Source of the DNA: Nanobdellati archaeon
GTDB lineage: Archaea > EX4484-52 > JAADEF01
DNA: 10,558 bases
Direction of reading: 5' to 3'
Assembly: GCA_015521505.1 (NCBI GenBank)
Contig: WAOB01000014.1
Coordinates: 1 to 10,558, forward strand
The notes beneath the pieces were generated by a model. It did no database searches. It saw nothing but the letters and a program-made list of their open reading frames with translations, and was not told the DNA's origin. This document shows, piece by piece, positions 1 through 6,223 of the stretch. The stretch's first letter is position 1. Every line of letters begins with the position of its first letter. The position numbers were made by a program, and so were the translations under genes.

Positions 1-448
1 AAGTATCTGAGATGTTTTGTAAAGTTACATCTAAGAAGATTGTGTCTATTTTGTTGTTGTTTCCTAATATATTTGAAGGGTTGTTATAACTTATGGCTAT
101 CTGGTTTAAAGGTATCCAAGCTTTTGTGAAATCTACTTTGTTTTGATAAGAAATTAGAAGTAGGGAAGATGTTAAGAGTAGGAAGGTTAGGGATAATATA
201 GTTAGTAGTTTTGTTGAGGATTTTAGGTGGTGGTGATGGGAAAGATTGATAATGTTATTAGAGTAGGAAGATATTGTGGATGTGTTTCTGGTTATAGAGA
301 TGATTTTATTATTAAATCTGAATTTTATTTTCTCTTCTTTGCCGACTAAGTACTTGTCTTTGGATTTGTAGATTATATAGAAAGGGTTTTTCCTTAAGAT
401 TGTTTTTAGTAATGTATTTTTAATCTTTTTAGGTTTAAAATTTACCAT
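1..448 (-). CDS. Unrecognised membrane-anchored protein, N-terminal part (cut by window edge)
   Basis: An open reading frame of 149 codons runs on the minus strand from an ATG at 446-448 to the left edge without a stop, so the C-terminus is missing. I do not recognise the family. Residues 1-78 are basic and then polar, and would be cytoplasmic. They are followed by one hydrophobic segment at about residues 80-99 (LLTILSLTFLLLTSSLLLIS) and then a Ser/Asn/Ile-rich part that would lie outside the cell if the positive-inside rule holds. There is a run of four His just before the membrane segment. The start is supported by a TATA-like box centred 26 nt upstream, consistent with a leaderless message. 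Composition is odd: the coding strand is A/C-rich and almost lacks G (none between 137 and 287), unlike the purine-rich coding strands of the neighbours. A surface or secretion-related protein is possible but not shown. Confidence 0.6.
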   Translation of the reverse strand, partial: MVNFKPKKIKNTLLKTILRKNPFYIIYKSKDKYLVGKEEKIKFRFNNKIISITRNTSTISSYSNNIINLSHHHHLKSSTKLLTILSLTFLLLTSSLLLISYQNKVDFTKAWIPLNQIAISYNNPSNILGNNNKIDTIFLDVTLQNISDT

Positions 449-469
449 TATGGTCTTTTCTTTTGATAT

Positions 470-478
470 CTTTAAAAA
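470..478 (-). promoter_or_regulatory. TATA-like box for the left-edge gene
   Basis: The minus strand reads TTTTTAAAG here, centred about 26 nt upstream of the ATG at 448. This is the archaeal TATA-to-start distance, so the transcript would begin at or next to the start codon. It is one half of an 86-bp divergent promoter region shared with the gene at 535. Confidence 0.45.
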
Positions 479-500
479 TGTTCTTGTGTTGATTATAACC

Positions 501-509
501 TTTTAAAAT
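501..509 (+). promoter_or_regulatory. TATA-like box for the RibL-like operon
   Basis: The sequence TTTTAAAAT is centred about 30 nt before the ATG at 535, and no Shine-Dalgarno lies between them. This fits transcription starting at or a few nt before the start codon of the nucleotidyltransferase gene. Confidence 0.45.
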
Positions 510-534
510 TCTACTCATAATTCATTAAAATATT

Positions 535-933
535 ATGGAAGAATATAATACCTGTCTGGTTCCTGGAACTTTTTTGTTTATACATCCTGGACATATTTAC
601 TTATTTAAAAGAGCTAAGAAACTTTGTAAAAGGATTGTAGTTGTGTTATCTCACGATAAGAGAGTAGAACAGAAGTATGGTATTAAAGGAACCATAAAAG
701 ATAGAAAGGAGATCTTGGAGAGTATAAAATACGTTGACGAAGTGGTGGAAGGAAAGGAAAAGAATATGTTAGATGTTTTAGAAGAGACCAGACCAGATGC
801 TATTATCTTCTGTTCTCAACACGATATCCCAAAACATATCATGGAAAAGATATCTCACATGGATGTAGCAATAGAAAAAATAGAATGCTATAAGAAAGAG
901 ATATACTCAAATAGAAACTTTTTTGGGGAATAA
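535..933 (+). CDS. HxGH nucleotidyltransferase, RibL (archaeal FAD synthase)-like, signature partly lost
   Basis: A 132-residue protein of the cytidylyltransferase superfamily, whose members transfer a nucleotidyl group from a nucleoside triphosphate to a phosphorylated substrate. The N-terminal signature is GTFLFIHPGH (residues 11-20), with the HxGH metal/nucleotide-binding histidines at 17 and 20. The layout (KRAKKL helix, IVVVLSHD strand, YVDEVVEG, and PDAIIF near residue 90) matches archaeal RibL, which adenylylates FMN to FAD, and more distantly TagD-type glycerol-3-phosphate cytidylyltransferases. Oddities: the Asp that normally follows GTF is Leu; the usual LGxDQ-like segment reads IIFCSQHD; and the C-terminal ISST-type motif reads IYSNRN. 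The fold assignment is fairly sure, the substrate is not, and activity may be altered or absent. It is first in an operon with the THUMP gene, one base downstream. The ATG lies 30 nt after a TATA-like box, consistent with a leaderless start. Confidence 0.8.
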   Translation: MEEYNTCLVPGTFLFIHPGHIYLFKRAKKLCKRIVVVLSHDKRVEQKYGIKGTIKDRKEILESIKYVDEVVEGKEKNMLDVLEETRPDAIIFCSQHDIPKHIMEKISHMDVAIEKIECYKKEIYSNRNFFGE

Positions 934-934
934 G

Positions 935-1747
935 ATGGAAAAAATAGTAGTTTTGAAATACGGGGAGCTGTGGTTAAAATCAAAGAGAACGAGAAAGAGA
1001 TTTGAATATGCGTTAAAACAACATCTGGGCTTTTTGTTTCCTAAGGACAAATATGTATTTAAAAGAGAGAGAGTTATTGTTTATACACAAGAATATGATA
1101 TAAGAAGGTTCAGATTTGTACCAGGAATAGAATACGCTCATCTGGGTTATAAAATTAAAGCAGATCTTAATTATATGGAAAATGTCATAAATGAAATTTT
1201 GAAAAAGGAAAACATAACTTTTAGTTCCTTTGCTGTAAGATGTACTAGAACAGGAAAACATGAGTTTAACAGCAAAGATGTTGAGATTAAAATAGGTGCG
1301 AAAATAAAGGAATTCACAAATGCAAAAGTTAATTTAACAAATCCTGAGTACGTACTAAAAATAGAAATTGTTGATAAAGACGCATATATTATTATACACA
1401 CAGAGAAATGTCTTGGCGGCTTGCCTTATGCCTCCGAGGGAGAATGTATCTTAAGAAGCAATAATCTATACTTGATAATTGAAACAATAAAGAGGGGATT
1501 ATATGTAAAGAATCTCCCAACGAGATTAAGAAAACTATATCCCATACTAGAATTAAATTTCGATCAAGATTTTGAAATAGAAATTTATGATTATACTAGA
1601 GAAGATAGTGATAAGGTGAAATCCATTGAGAAAAGAGAAGATCGTCTTTTACTTTTCCCTTTAATCTCTTTATCCAGAGGCGAGTTGAAAGAAAAAACTT
1701 TAAAATATGAAAAAGAGGTAGAGGAGATTATTGCTCTTCTTTCTTAG
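935..1747 (+). CDS. ThiI-like THUMP protein with a degenerate PP-loop domain
   Basis: A 270-residue protein resembling the 4-thiouridine synthase ThiI. It opens with KYGELWLKSKRTRKRFE (residues 8-24), typical of the ThiI N-terminal ferredoxin-like domain. A THUMP RNA-binding domain follows (about 65-160, including FAVRCTRTGKHEF at 99-111 and VNLTNPEYVLKIEI at 132-145) and then the GGLP junction (161-164). ThiI normally has an SGGxDSP-type PP-loop next, which binds ATP; here the equivalent stretch reads CILRSNNLYLIIETIKRG (171-188), with no glycine pair or Asp-Ser. The tail keeps a PP-loop-domain-like LLFPLISLSRGEL (239-251). The protein is well short of ThiI (about 380 residues or more). It probably still binds tRNA but should not activate uridine; an adaptor role is my inference. 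I chose ATG 935 over TTG 923 because it follows the upstream stop by one base and has GGGG at 925-928 as a possible ribosome site. Its end overlaps ppsA by 20 bp. Confidence 0.8.
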   Translation: MEKIVVLKYGELWLKSKRTRKRFEYALKQHLGFLFPKDKYVFKRERVIVYTQEYDIRRFRFVPGIEYAHLGYKIKADLNYMENVINEILKKENITFSSFAVRCTRTGKHEFNSKDVEIKIGAKIKEFTNAKVNLTNPEYVLKIEIVDKDAYIIIHTEKCLGGLPYASEGECILRSNNLYLIIETIKRGLYVKNLPTRLRKLYPILELNFDQDFEIEIYDYTREDSDKVKSIEKREDRLLLFPLISLSRGELKEKTLKYEKEVEEIIALLS

Positions 1748-4169
1748 ATTTATCTAACATATCTTCAACCTCTTTTATTTTAAACCTCGTCCTCACTACA
1801 GTATCTGGGTTTAAAGAGATGCTATCAATACCTTCTTTAACTAAGAACTCAGCAATTTCCGGAAAATCAGAAGGTGCTTGTCCGCATATACCTATCTTCC
1901 TTCCATTCCTTTTAGCACCTTTTATTGCTAAAGAAAGCATTTCCTTAACTGCTTCATCTCTTTCATCATATACGTGGCTTACCAAAGAAGAGTCTCTATC
2001 GACACCTAAAGTTAATTGGGTTAGATCGTTACTTCCTATTGAAAAACCATCAAAATATTTGCTAAATTTATCAATCAAAATCACGTTGCTTGGTATTTCA
2101 ACCATCATATAAACCTTTAAACCATTGTTACCTCTTTCCATACCGTATTCTTTCATTATTTCTAAAACTTTTTCCGCTTCTTTAATAGTTCTGCAGAAAG
2201 GTATCATCACAATAACATTATCCAAGCCCATTTCTTCTCTAACCTTCTTTATTGCAAGCAATTCTAATGCAAATGCTTCTTTAAAGTTATCTGAATAGTA
2301 TCTGCTTGCTCCTCTCCACCCCATCATAGGATTCTCTTCAGAAGGCTCATACAGATATCCTCCAATCAAATTCCTATATTCGTTACTCTTAAAATCAGAA
2401 AACCTAACAATTACATCCTTAGGATAAAATGCAGCAGCAATTAATGCAATGCCTTCTGCTAGTTTGTCTATATAAAACTGAACTTTATCTGTATATCCTT
2501 TAGTTATCTCGTCTATCCGGGTAATTAATCCTTTATGTTCTGAGCTTTTTTTTAACTCATCATAATAAAGTAGTGCGTTTGGATGTATTCTTATGTGGGA
2601 ATTAATTATGAATTCTTCTCTTGCCAAACCCACTCCATCGTTAGGTAGAAAACTTAACTTGAATGCTTGTTCCGGGTTTGCTACATTCATCATTATTTTT
2701 GTTCTTGTTTTTGGTATAACATTAACATCTATTTCTTCTTTAACATAATCTATAAGGCCATCATAAACATACCCTTCATATCCTGACGAGCAATCTACTG
2801 TGATTTCTTGTCCGTTCTTAAGCACTTCTGTAGCATTACCCGTACCTACTATTGCGGGTATGCCCAATTCTCTTGCAACAATAGCAGCGTGAGATGTTCT
2901 TCCACCTTTATTTGTTATTATCGCAGAAGCGATTTTCATTATTGGCTCCCAATCAGGATCTGTAATTTCTGTGACTAAAATCTCTCCTTCTTTAAATTCA
3001 TGTATTTTAGAGACATTTTCTATAACATGAACCTTTCCTTGGGATATTTTATCTCCTACTGCCAATCCCTTTACCAATATTTTTCCAATACCCTTTAATT
3101 TATAATTTACTATTTTGCTTTTATCTTTTACACTATGTACTGTTTCAGGTCTTGCCTGCACTATATAGAGTTTATTCTCAATACCGTCTTTAGCCCATTC
3201 TATATCCATAGGCATATCTTTACCATATTTTTTACTATAGTGGCTTTCTATTTCAATACCCCATTTTGCCAAGGTTAATATCTCTTCATCCGATAAAGCG
3301 AAACTATTTCTTTCTTTCTCTGTAGTTTCAACATTCTTTGTTGGGTGTAAACTGTCTTCAGTATAAACCATTTTCTTTTCTTTACTTCCAAGTCTTTTTG
3401 AGATTATTGCTTTGTATCCCTTTAATAGTGTGGGTTTGAATACATAATACTGATCCGGGTTTACGACACCTTGAACAACATTCTCTCCCAAACCATAAGC
3501 AGCATTTATCAAGATAACATCTCTAAACCCACTTTCTGTATCTAAGGTAAACATCACACCACTTGCTCCTTTATCTGATCTTACCATTTTTTGCACTCCT
3601 ACAGACAAAGCAATTGAAAAATGATCAAACCCTTTATCTTCTCTATAACTTATTGCTCTATCTGTAAATAAGGAAGCAAAACATTTTTTTACTGCATCAA
3701 GAAGGGCAGAAACACCTCTTATATTAAGATATGTTTCTTGTTGTCCAGCAAAACTTGCATCAGGTAAATCCTCTGCTGTAGCAGAACTTCTAACAGCCAC
3801 ATCTACATATTCTTGTCCGTATTCTTGAGAAAGTTTGAGATATGCATCTTCTATTGCATTTTTGAGTTTAGATGGGAAATCTGCATGTAAAATAGCATCT
3901 CTGACCTTTCTGCCTCTTTCTCTTAAGTTATTTACGTCTCTTGTATCAAGATCGTTTAAGATTTCTTTTATTTTTTCTATTAACTTGTTTTCTTTCATAA
4001 AATATCTATACGCTGTTGCAGTTACAGCAAATCCGTTGGGAATGTTGATCCCTTTTTTGGTGAGATTCTGATACATTTCTCCAAGAGAAGCATTTTTACC
4101 ACCTACAAGAGAAACATCTTTTACATTTATTTGATCAAACCACAAAACCAATTCACTTTCTTTACCCAT
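1728..4169 (-). CDS. ppsA: Phosphoenolpyruvate synthase (pyruvate, water dikinase)
   Basis: A full-length 813-residue PEP synthase, a cytosolic enzyme converting pyruvate, ATP and water to PEP, AMP and phosphate in gluconeogenesis (in some archaea it may also run towards pyruvate). The N-terminal ATP-grasp domain starts with SLVGGKNASLGEM (20-32) and contains VAVRSSATAEDLPDASFAGQ (124-143). The swivelling phosphohistidine domain has KGGRTSHAAIVARELGIPA (421-439) with catalytic His427. The C-terminal PEP/pyruvate barrel has VRFSDFKSNEY (588-598), ENPMMGWRGASRY (612-624), SIGSNDLTQLTLGVDRD (710-726) and ICGQAPSD (761-768) with catalytic Cys762. All key residues are present. ATG 4169 is preferred to an in-frame TTG at 4202, because the conserved N-terminus begins soon after it and the TTG lies upstream of, or within, the promoter AT tract. 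It is convergent with the THUMP gene and divergent from the membrane protein gene at 4262. Confidence 0.97.
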   Translation of the reverse strand: MGKESELVLWFDQINVKDVSLVGGKNASLGEMYQNLTKKGINIPNGFAVTATAYRYFMKENKLIEKIKEILNDLDTRDVNNLRERGRKVRDAILHADFPSKLKNAIEDAYLKLSQEYGQEYVDVAVRSSATAEDLPDASFAGQQETYLNIRGVSALLDAVKKCFASLFTDRAISYREDKGFDHFSIALSVGVQKMVRSDKGASGVMFTLDTESGFRDVILINAAYGLGENVVQGVVNPDQYYVFKPTLLKGYKAIISKRLGSKEKKMVYTEDSLHPTKNVETTEKERNSFALSDEEILTLAKWGIEIESHYSKKYGKDMPMDIEWAKDGIENKLYIVQARPETVHSVKDKSKIVNYKLKGIGKILVKGLAVGDKISQGKVHVIENVSKIHEFKEGEILVTEITDPDWEPIMKIASAIITNKGGRTSHAAIVARELGIPAIVGTGNATEVLKNGQEITVDCSSGYEGYVYDGLIDYVKEEIDVNVIPKTRTKIMMNVANPEQAFKLSFLPNDGVGLAREEFIINSHIRIHPNALLYYDELKKSSEHKGLITRIDEITKGYTDKVQFYIDKLAEGIALIAAAFYPKDVIVRFSDFKSNEYRNLIGGYLYEPSEENPMMGWRGASRYYSDNFKEAFALELLAIKKVREEMGLDNVIVMIPFCRTIKEAEKVLEIMKEYGMERGNNGLKVYMMVEIPSNVILIDKFSKYFDGFSIGSNDLTQLTLGVDRDSSLVSHVYDERDEAVKEMLSLAIKGAKRNGRKIGICGQAPSDFPEIAEFLVKEGIDSISLNPDTVVRTRFKIKEVEDMLDKSKKEEQ

Positions 4170-4186
4170 GAGAATCACATAAATAA

Positions 4187-4209
4187 TAAGTATAAGAAAC
4201 AATATATAT
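4187..4209 (-). promoter_or_regulatory. AT-rich promoter region of ppsA
   Basis: Two TATA-like elements precede ppsA on the minus strand: TTATACTTA (4187-4195), centred about 22 nt before the ATG at 4169, and an ATATATAT tract (4202-4209), about 36 nt before it. Either could serve, and no Shine-Dalgarno precedes the ATG, so a leaderless or very short-leader message is likely. Confidence 0.35.
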
Positions 4210-4227
4210 TTTTGTTACACTTGAAAT

Positions 4228-4237
4228 CTATATATTG
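4228..4237 (+). promoter_or_regulatory. TATA-like box for the five-TM protein gene
   Basis: The sequence CTATATATTG is centred about 30 nt before the ATG at 4262. The in-frame TTG at 4235 sits inside this box and is therefore an unlikely start. Confidence 0.45.
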
Positions 4238-4261
4238 ATCCTCTTACTAATAATTTCTATT

Positions 4262-4936
4262 ATGGTTTATTATTTCGATTATTTGATAAGCCAAATCCTA
4301 TATAGTAATACATATAAATTTGTTTTAAGCTTTATATTCCTTTTTGTCCTTTCATACGGGTTGTTTAGTGTAATCAATGTTTTTCAGAGGAAAATAAATT
4401 TAGTTATTAGTGTGGCTTTGGCAAGTATTACTATGTTTAACCCTAAAACACAACAACTAGTTTTTTATCTTATCCCTAATATGACTTATGGTATTTTGGT
4501 TTTATTTGGTGTAATCGTTCTTCTATATATGGCATCAAAATTTAAGTTACACGATGACCAAAATTTAGATATAGATGATATAAGAAAGAAAGCAGGAAGA
4601 TATGCAGCCTACACTGTTTTTGGTTTTGCAGGATTATATGCTTATTATCTTATGTATAATTCTGGTGTTATTCCTGTTCCGGAACTCAGAACACTTATAT
4701 CTTATGTATTTGTTTTTGGCGTTCTAATAGGAGGTATATACTTCTTAATTATAAAACCAATACGGAACGAAGATAATGCAAAAGCAACGCAAGAACAAAT
4801 AAAGAACATCCTTAAGAGCGAATTTGAAATAGATAGAGAAGAAACTACAAAACTACTTGATGAAATGACAAAAAGAGGTATCTCTCCTGAAAGTGCAGCC
4901 TATATCATCTCTAAAATGAAGAAGCGACATGATTAG
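4262..4936 (+). CDS. Five-TM membrane protein of unknown function
   Basis: A 224-residue integral membrane protein that I do not recognise. Hydrophobic segments are at about 19-40, 45-60, 67-90, 113-132 and 144-165. A charged loop (92-112, KFKLHDDQNLDIDDIRKKAG) separates the third and fourth. The last 55 residues (170-224) are soluble and look helical: two amphipathic helices, with DREETTKLLDEMTKRGISPE (191-210) in the middle and a basic end. By the positive-inside rule the loop at 92-112 and the C-terminal tail are probably both cytoplasmic. No catalytic motif is visible. The ATG at 4262 is chosen because a TATA-like box lies 30 nt upstream; the ORF could be read from TTG 4235, but that codon is in the box. 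It is divergent from ppsA and ends 3 bp before the 3' end of the oppositely oriented tRNA gene. Confidence 0.75.
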   Translation: MVYYFDYLISQILYSNTYKFVLSFIFLFVLSYGLFSVINVFQRKINLVISVALASITMFNPKTQQLVFYLIPNMTYGILVLFGVIVLLYMASKFKLHDDQNLDIDDIRKKAGRYAAYTVFGFAGLYAYYLMYNSGVIPVPELRTLISYVFVFGVLIGGIYFLIIKPIRNEDNAKATQEQIKNILKSEFEIDREETTKLLDEMTKRGISPESAAYIISKMKKRHD

Positions 4937-4939
4937 AAA

Positions 4940-5023
4940 CGTCGGGGGAGGGATTCGAACCCTCGCTCCCTGACGGGAACCAGCTTAGCAGGCTGGCGCC
5001 ATACCAGGCTAGGCGACCCCGAC
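4940..5023 (-). tRNA. tRNA-Ser(GCT)
   Basis: An 84-nt type II tRNA on the minus strand. The acceptor stem GTCGGGG (5' end at 5023) pairs perfectly with CCCCGAC (4941-4947), and the discriminator is G (4940), as expected for serine. The anticodon stem CCAGC/GCTGG encloses the loop CTGCTAA with anticodon GCT (complement of 4987-4989), reading AGC/AGT codons. A long variable arm (TTCCCGTCAGGGAGC) and a T arm GAGGG-TTCGAAT-CCCTC follow. No intron is present and CCA is not encoded. By hand count the gene is about 68% G+C against a strongly AT-rich background, which fits high growth temperature. The terminal bases abut the convergent membrane protein gene. Confidence 0.97.
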
Positions 5024-5050
5024 ACTCATATCATAAATTCTTTGCGAGAA

Positions 5051-5064
5051 ATATTTTTAAAAAT
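5051..5064 (-). promoter_or_regulatory. TATA-like box for tRNA-Ser
   Basis: The minus strand has an AT palindrome, TTTTTAAAAATAT, centred about 35 nt upstream of the mature tRNA 5' end. This would place transcription initiation about 8-10 nt before the tRNA, a usual leader length for archaeal tRNA genes. Confidence 0.5.
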
Positions 5065-5275
5065 GTTGGTTTATGTGGGAGAACATGTTTTTACATATAT
5101 AGTTAGGATGTCTGCATCGGTCCAATTCATAAACATTTTTATTATATTATACGTTTCTGTTGTGTATAATACATCTTTATCATTCATTTCAGCTTTTTCT
5201 TTCTTATTCTTTTTCTCTTTCTCTGCTCTTTTCTATATGTTCTTGACCTGTTCAGTTATGCTCCTACTATATTAT

Positions 5276-6223
5276 TCACTCATCCCTTATGCCTTCAGGC
5301 GTTACAACAAAAACTGCCTCTCCGTCTGGTAGATTAGGGCTATCAACCAATCTTGCTATTCTCTTGTTTCCTTTACTCTTCCTTAGATATATTCTGAATG
5401 TTGCTGCGTGATGTAAAACATGTCCACCTACTGCTTCTGTAGGATCACCAAAATAAACATCTGGTTTTGCCATAACCTGGTTGGTTATATATACTGCTAG
5501 ATTGTATGTGTCTGCATATTTTTGTAATGTGTGTAAATGTCTATTTAATCTTTGCTGTCTATCTGCTAACTGCCCTCTACCAGAATATTCTGCTCTAAAA
5601 TGAGCAGTTACAGAATCAACTATGATTAGACGTATGTTGTTTTCTTTTATTATGTCTTTTGCTTTTTCAACGAGTAATATTTGATGATCTGAATTGTATG
5701 CTCTACCATAATATATATTTTTAAGTACTTCATCTCCATCCATACCTAATGCATTAGCCATCTGCATTATTCTCTCTGGTCTAAATGTTTGTTCTGTGTC
5801 TATGTATAAGGCAGTACCTTCTAAACCTCCTTTGTCTTTGGGAAGTTGAACATTAACTGCAAGCTGATGAGCAATTTGTGTCTTAGCAGAACCAAAGGCA
5901 CCATAGCATTCTGTTATACTTCCCGTTTCTATTCCTCCTCCTAATAGGGCATCAAATGCTTTACTTCCTGTTGTTATTCTTGCAATTTGTTTTCTTTTTT
6001 CTAAAACATTTAATCCTGTCTCAAAACCCATATCCAAAGCATTTCTTGCAGCAGCGATTATTTTTGATGCTGTTGCCTCTCCAATATCTGCTATTTGAGC
6101 GAGTTCTGATGGAGAACACGTTGCAATGGCCATTAAATCATCCATTCCTACTTCTTCTAATTTCTCAGCTGTCTTTTCTCCTACTCCAGGTAATTCTCGT
6201 ATGCTAGTTATTTCCTTAGACAT
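5276..6223 (-). CDS. radA: DNA repair and recombination protein RadA (Rad51/RecA family)
   Basis: A 315-residue archaeal recombinase that forms ATP-dependent filaments on single-stranded DNA and drives strand exchange. It has an N-terminal helix-hairpin-helix DNA-binding domain (about 8-63, [16 protein letters not shown] at 11-26) and a linker with FETG (67-70), at the place of the FxxA-type polymerisation motif. The ATPase core follows: [18 protein letters not shown] (84-101), Walker A GAFGSAKT (108-115), [11 protein letters not shown] (141-151) with the presumed catalytic Glu144, Walker B LIIVD (199-203), and the L2 region [14 protein letters not shown] to [10 protein letters not shown] (248-274). 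Length is normal. The Walker A is unusual: Ala replaces the Gly before the invariant Lys, and Ala replaces the common Glu at the second position. ATG 6223 is chosen over an upstream in-frame start (6238) because a perfect Shine-Dalgarno lies 6 nt before it. Its first 8 bp overlap the end of rpa. Confidence 0.97.
   Translation of the reverse strand: MSKEITSIRELPGVGEKTAEKLEEVGMDDLMAIATCSPSELAQIADIGEATASKIIAAARNALDMGFETGLNVLEKRKQIARITTGSKAFDALLGGGIETGSITECYGAFGSAKTQIAHQLAVNVQLPKDKGGLEGTALYIDTEQTFRPERIMQMANALGMDGDEVLKNIYYGRAYNSDHQILLVEKAKDIIKENNIRLIIVDSVTAHFRAEYSGRGQLADRQQRLNRHLHTLQKYADTYNLAVYITNQVMAKPDVYFGDPTEAVGGHVLHHAATFRIYLRKSKGNKRIARLVDSPNLPDGEAVFVVTPEGIRDE

Noticed and set aside
923..934. 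TTG 923 as start of the THUMP gene
   Set aside because: It lies inside the upstream coding end and removes the GGGG ribosome-site candidate. ATG 935 directly precedes the conserved KIVVLKYGELW strand.
5184..5255. Very basic 23-codon minus-strand frame reminiscent of ribosomal protein L41e
   Set aside because: It has no ATG, GTG or TTG start, no ribosome site, and the spacing of basic residues does not match L41e clearly. An A/G-rich tract gives Lys/Arg codons by chance.
5042..5332. Plus-strand hydrophobic ORF (up to 96 residues) between tRNA-Ser and the end of radA
   Set aside because: It starts with TTG within the tRNA leader/promoter region, runs 57 bp antisense into the conserved radA end, and its Phe/Ser/Leu-rich sequence is what a purine-rich opposite strand yields. 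The only TATA element there is placed for the tRNA.
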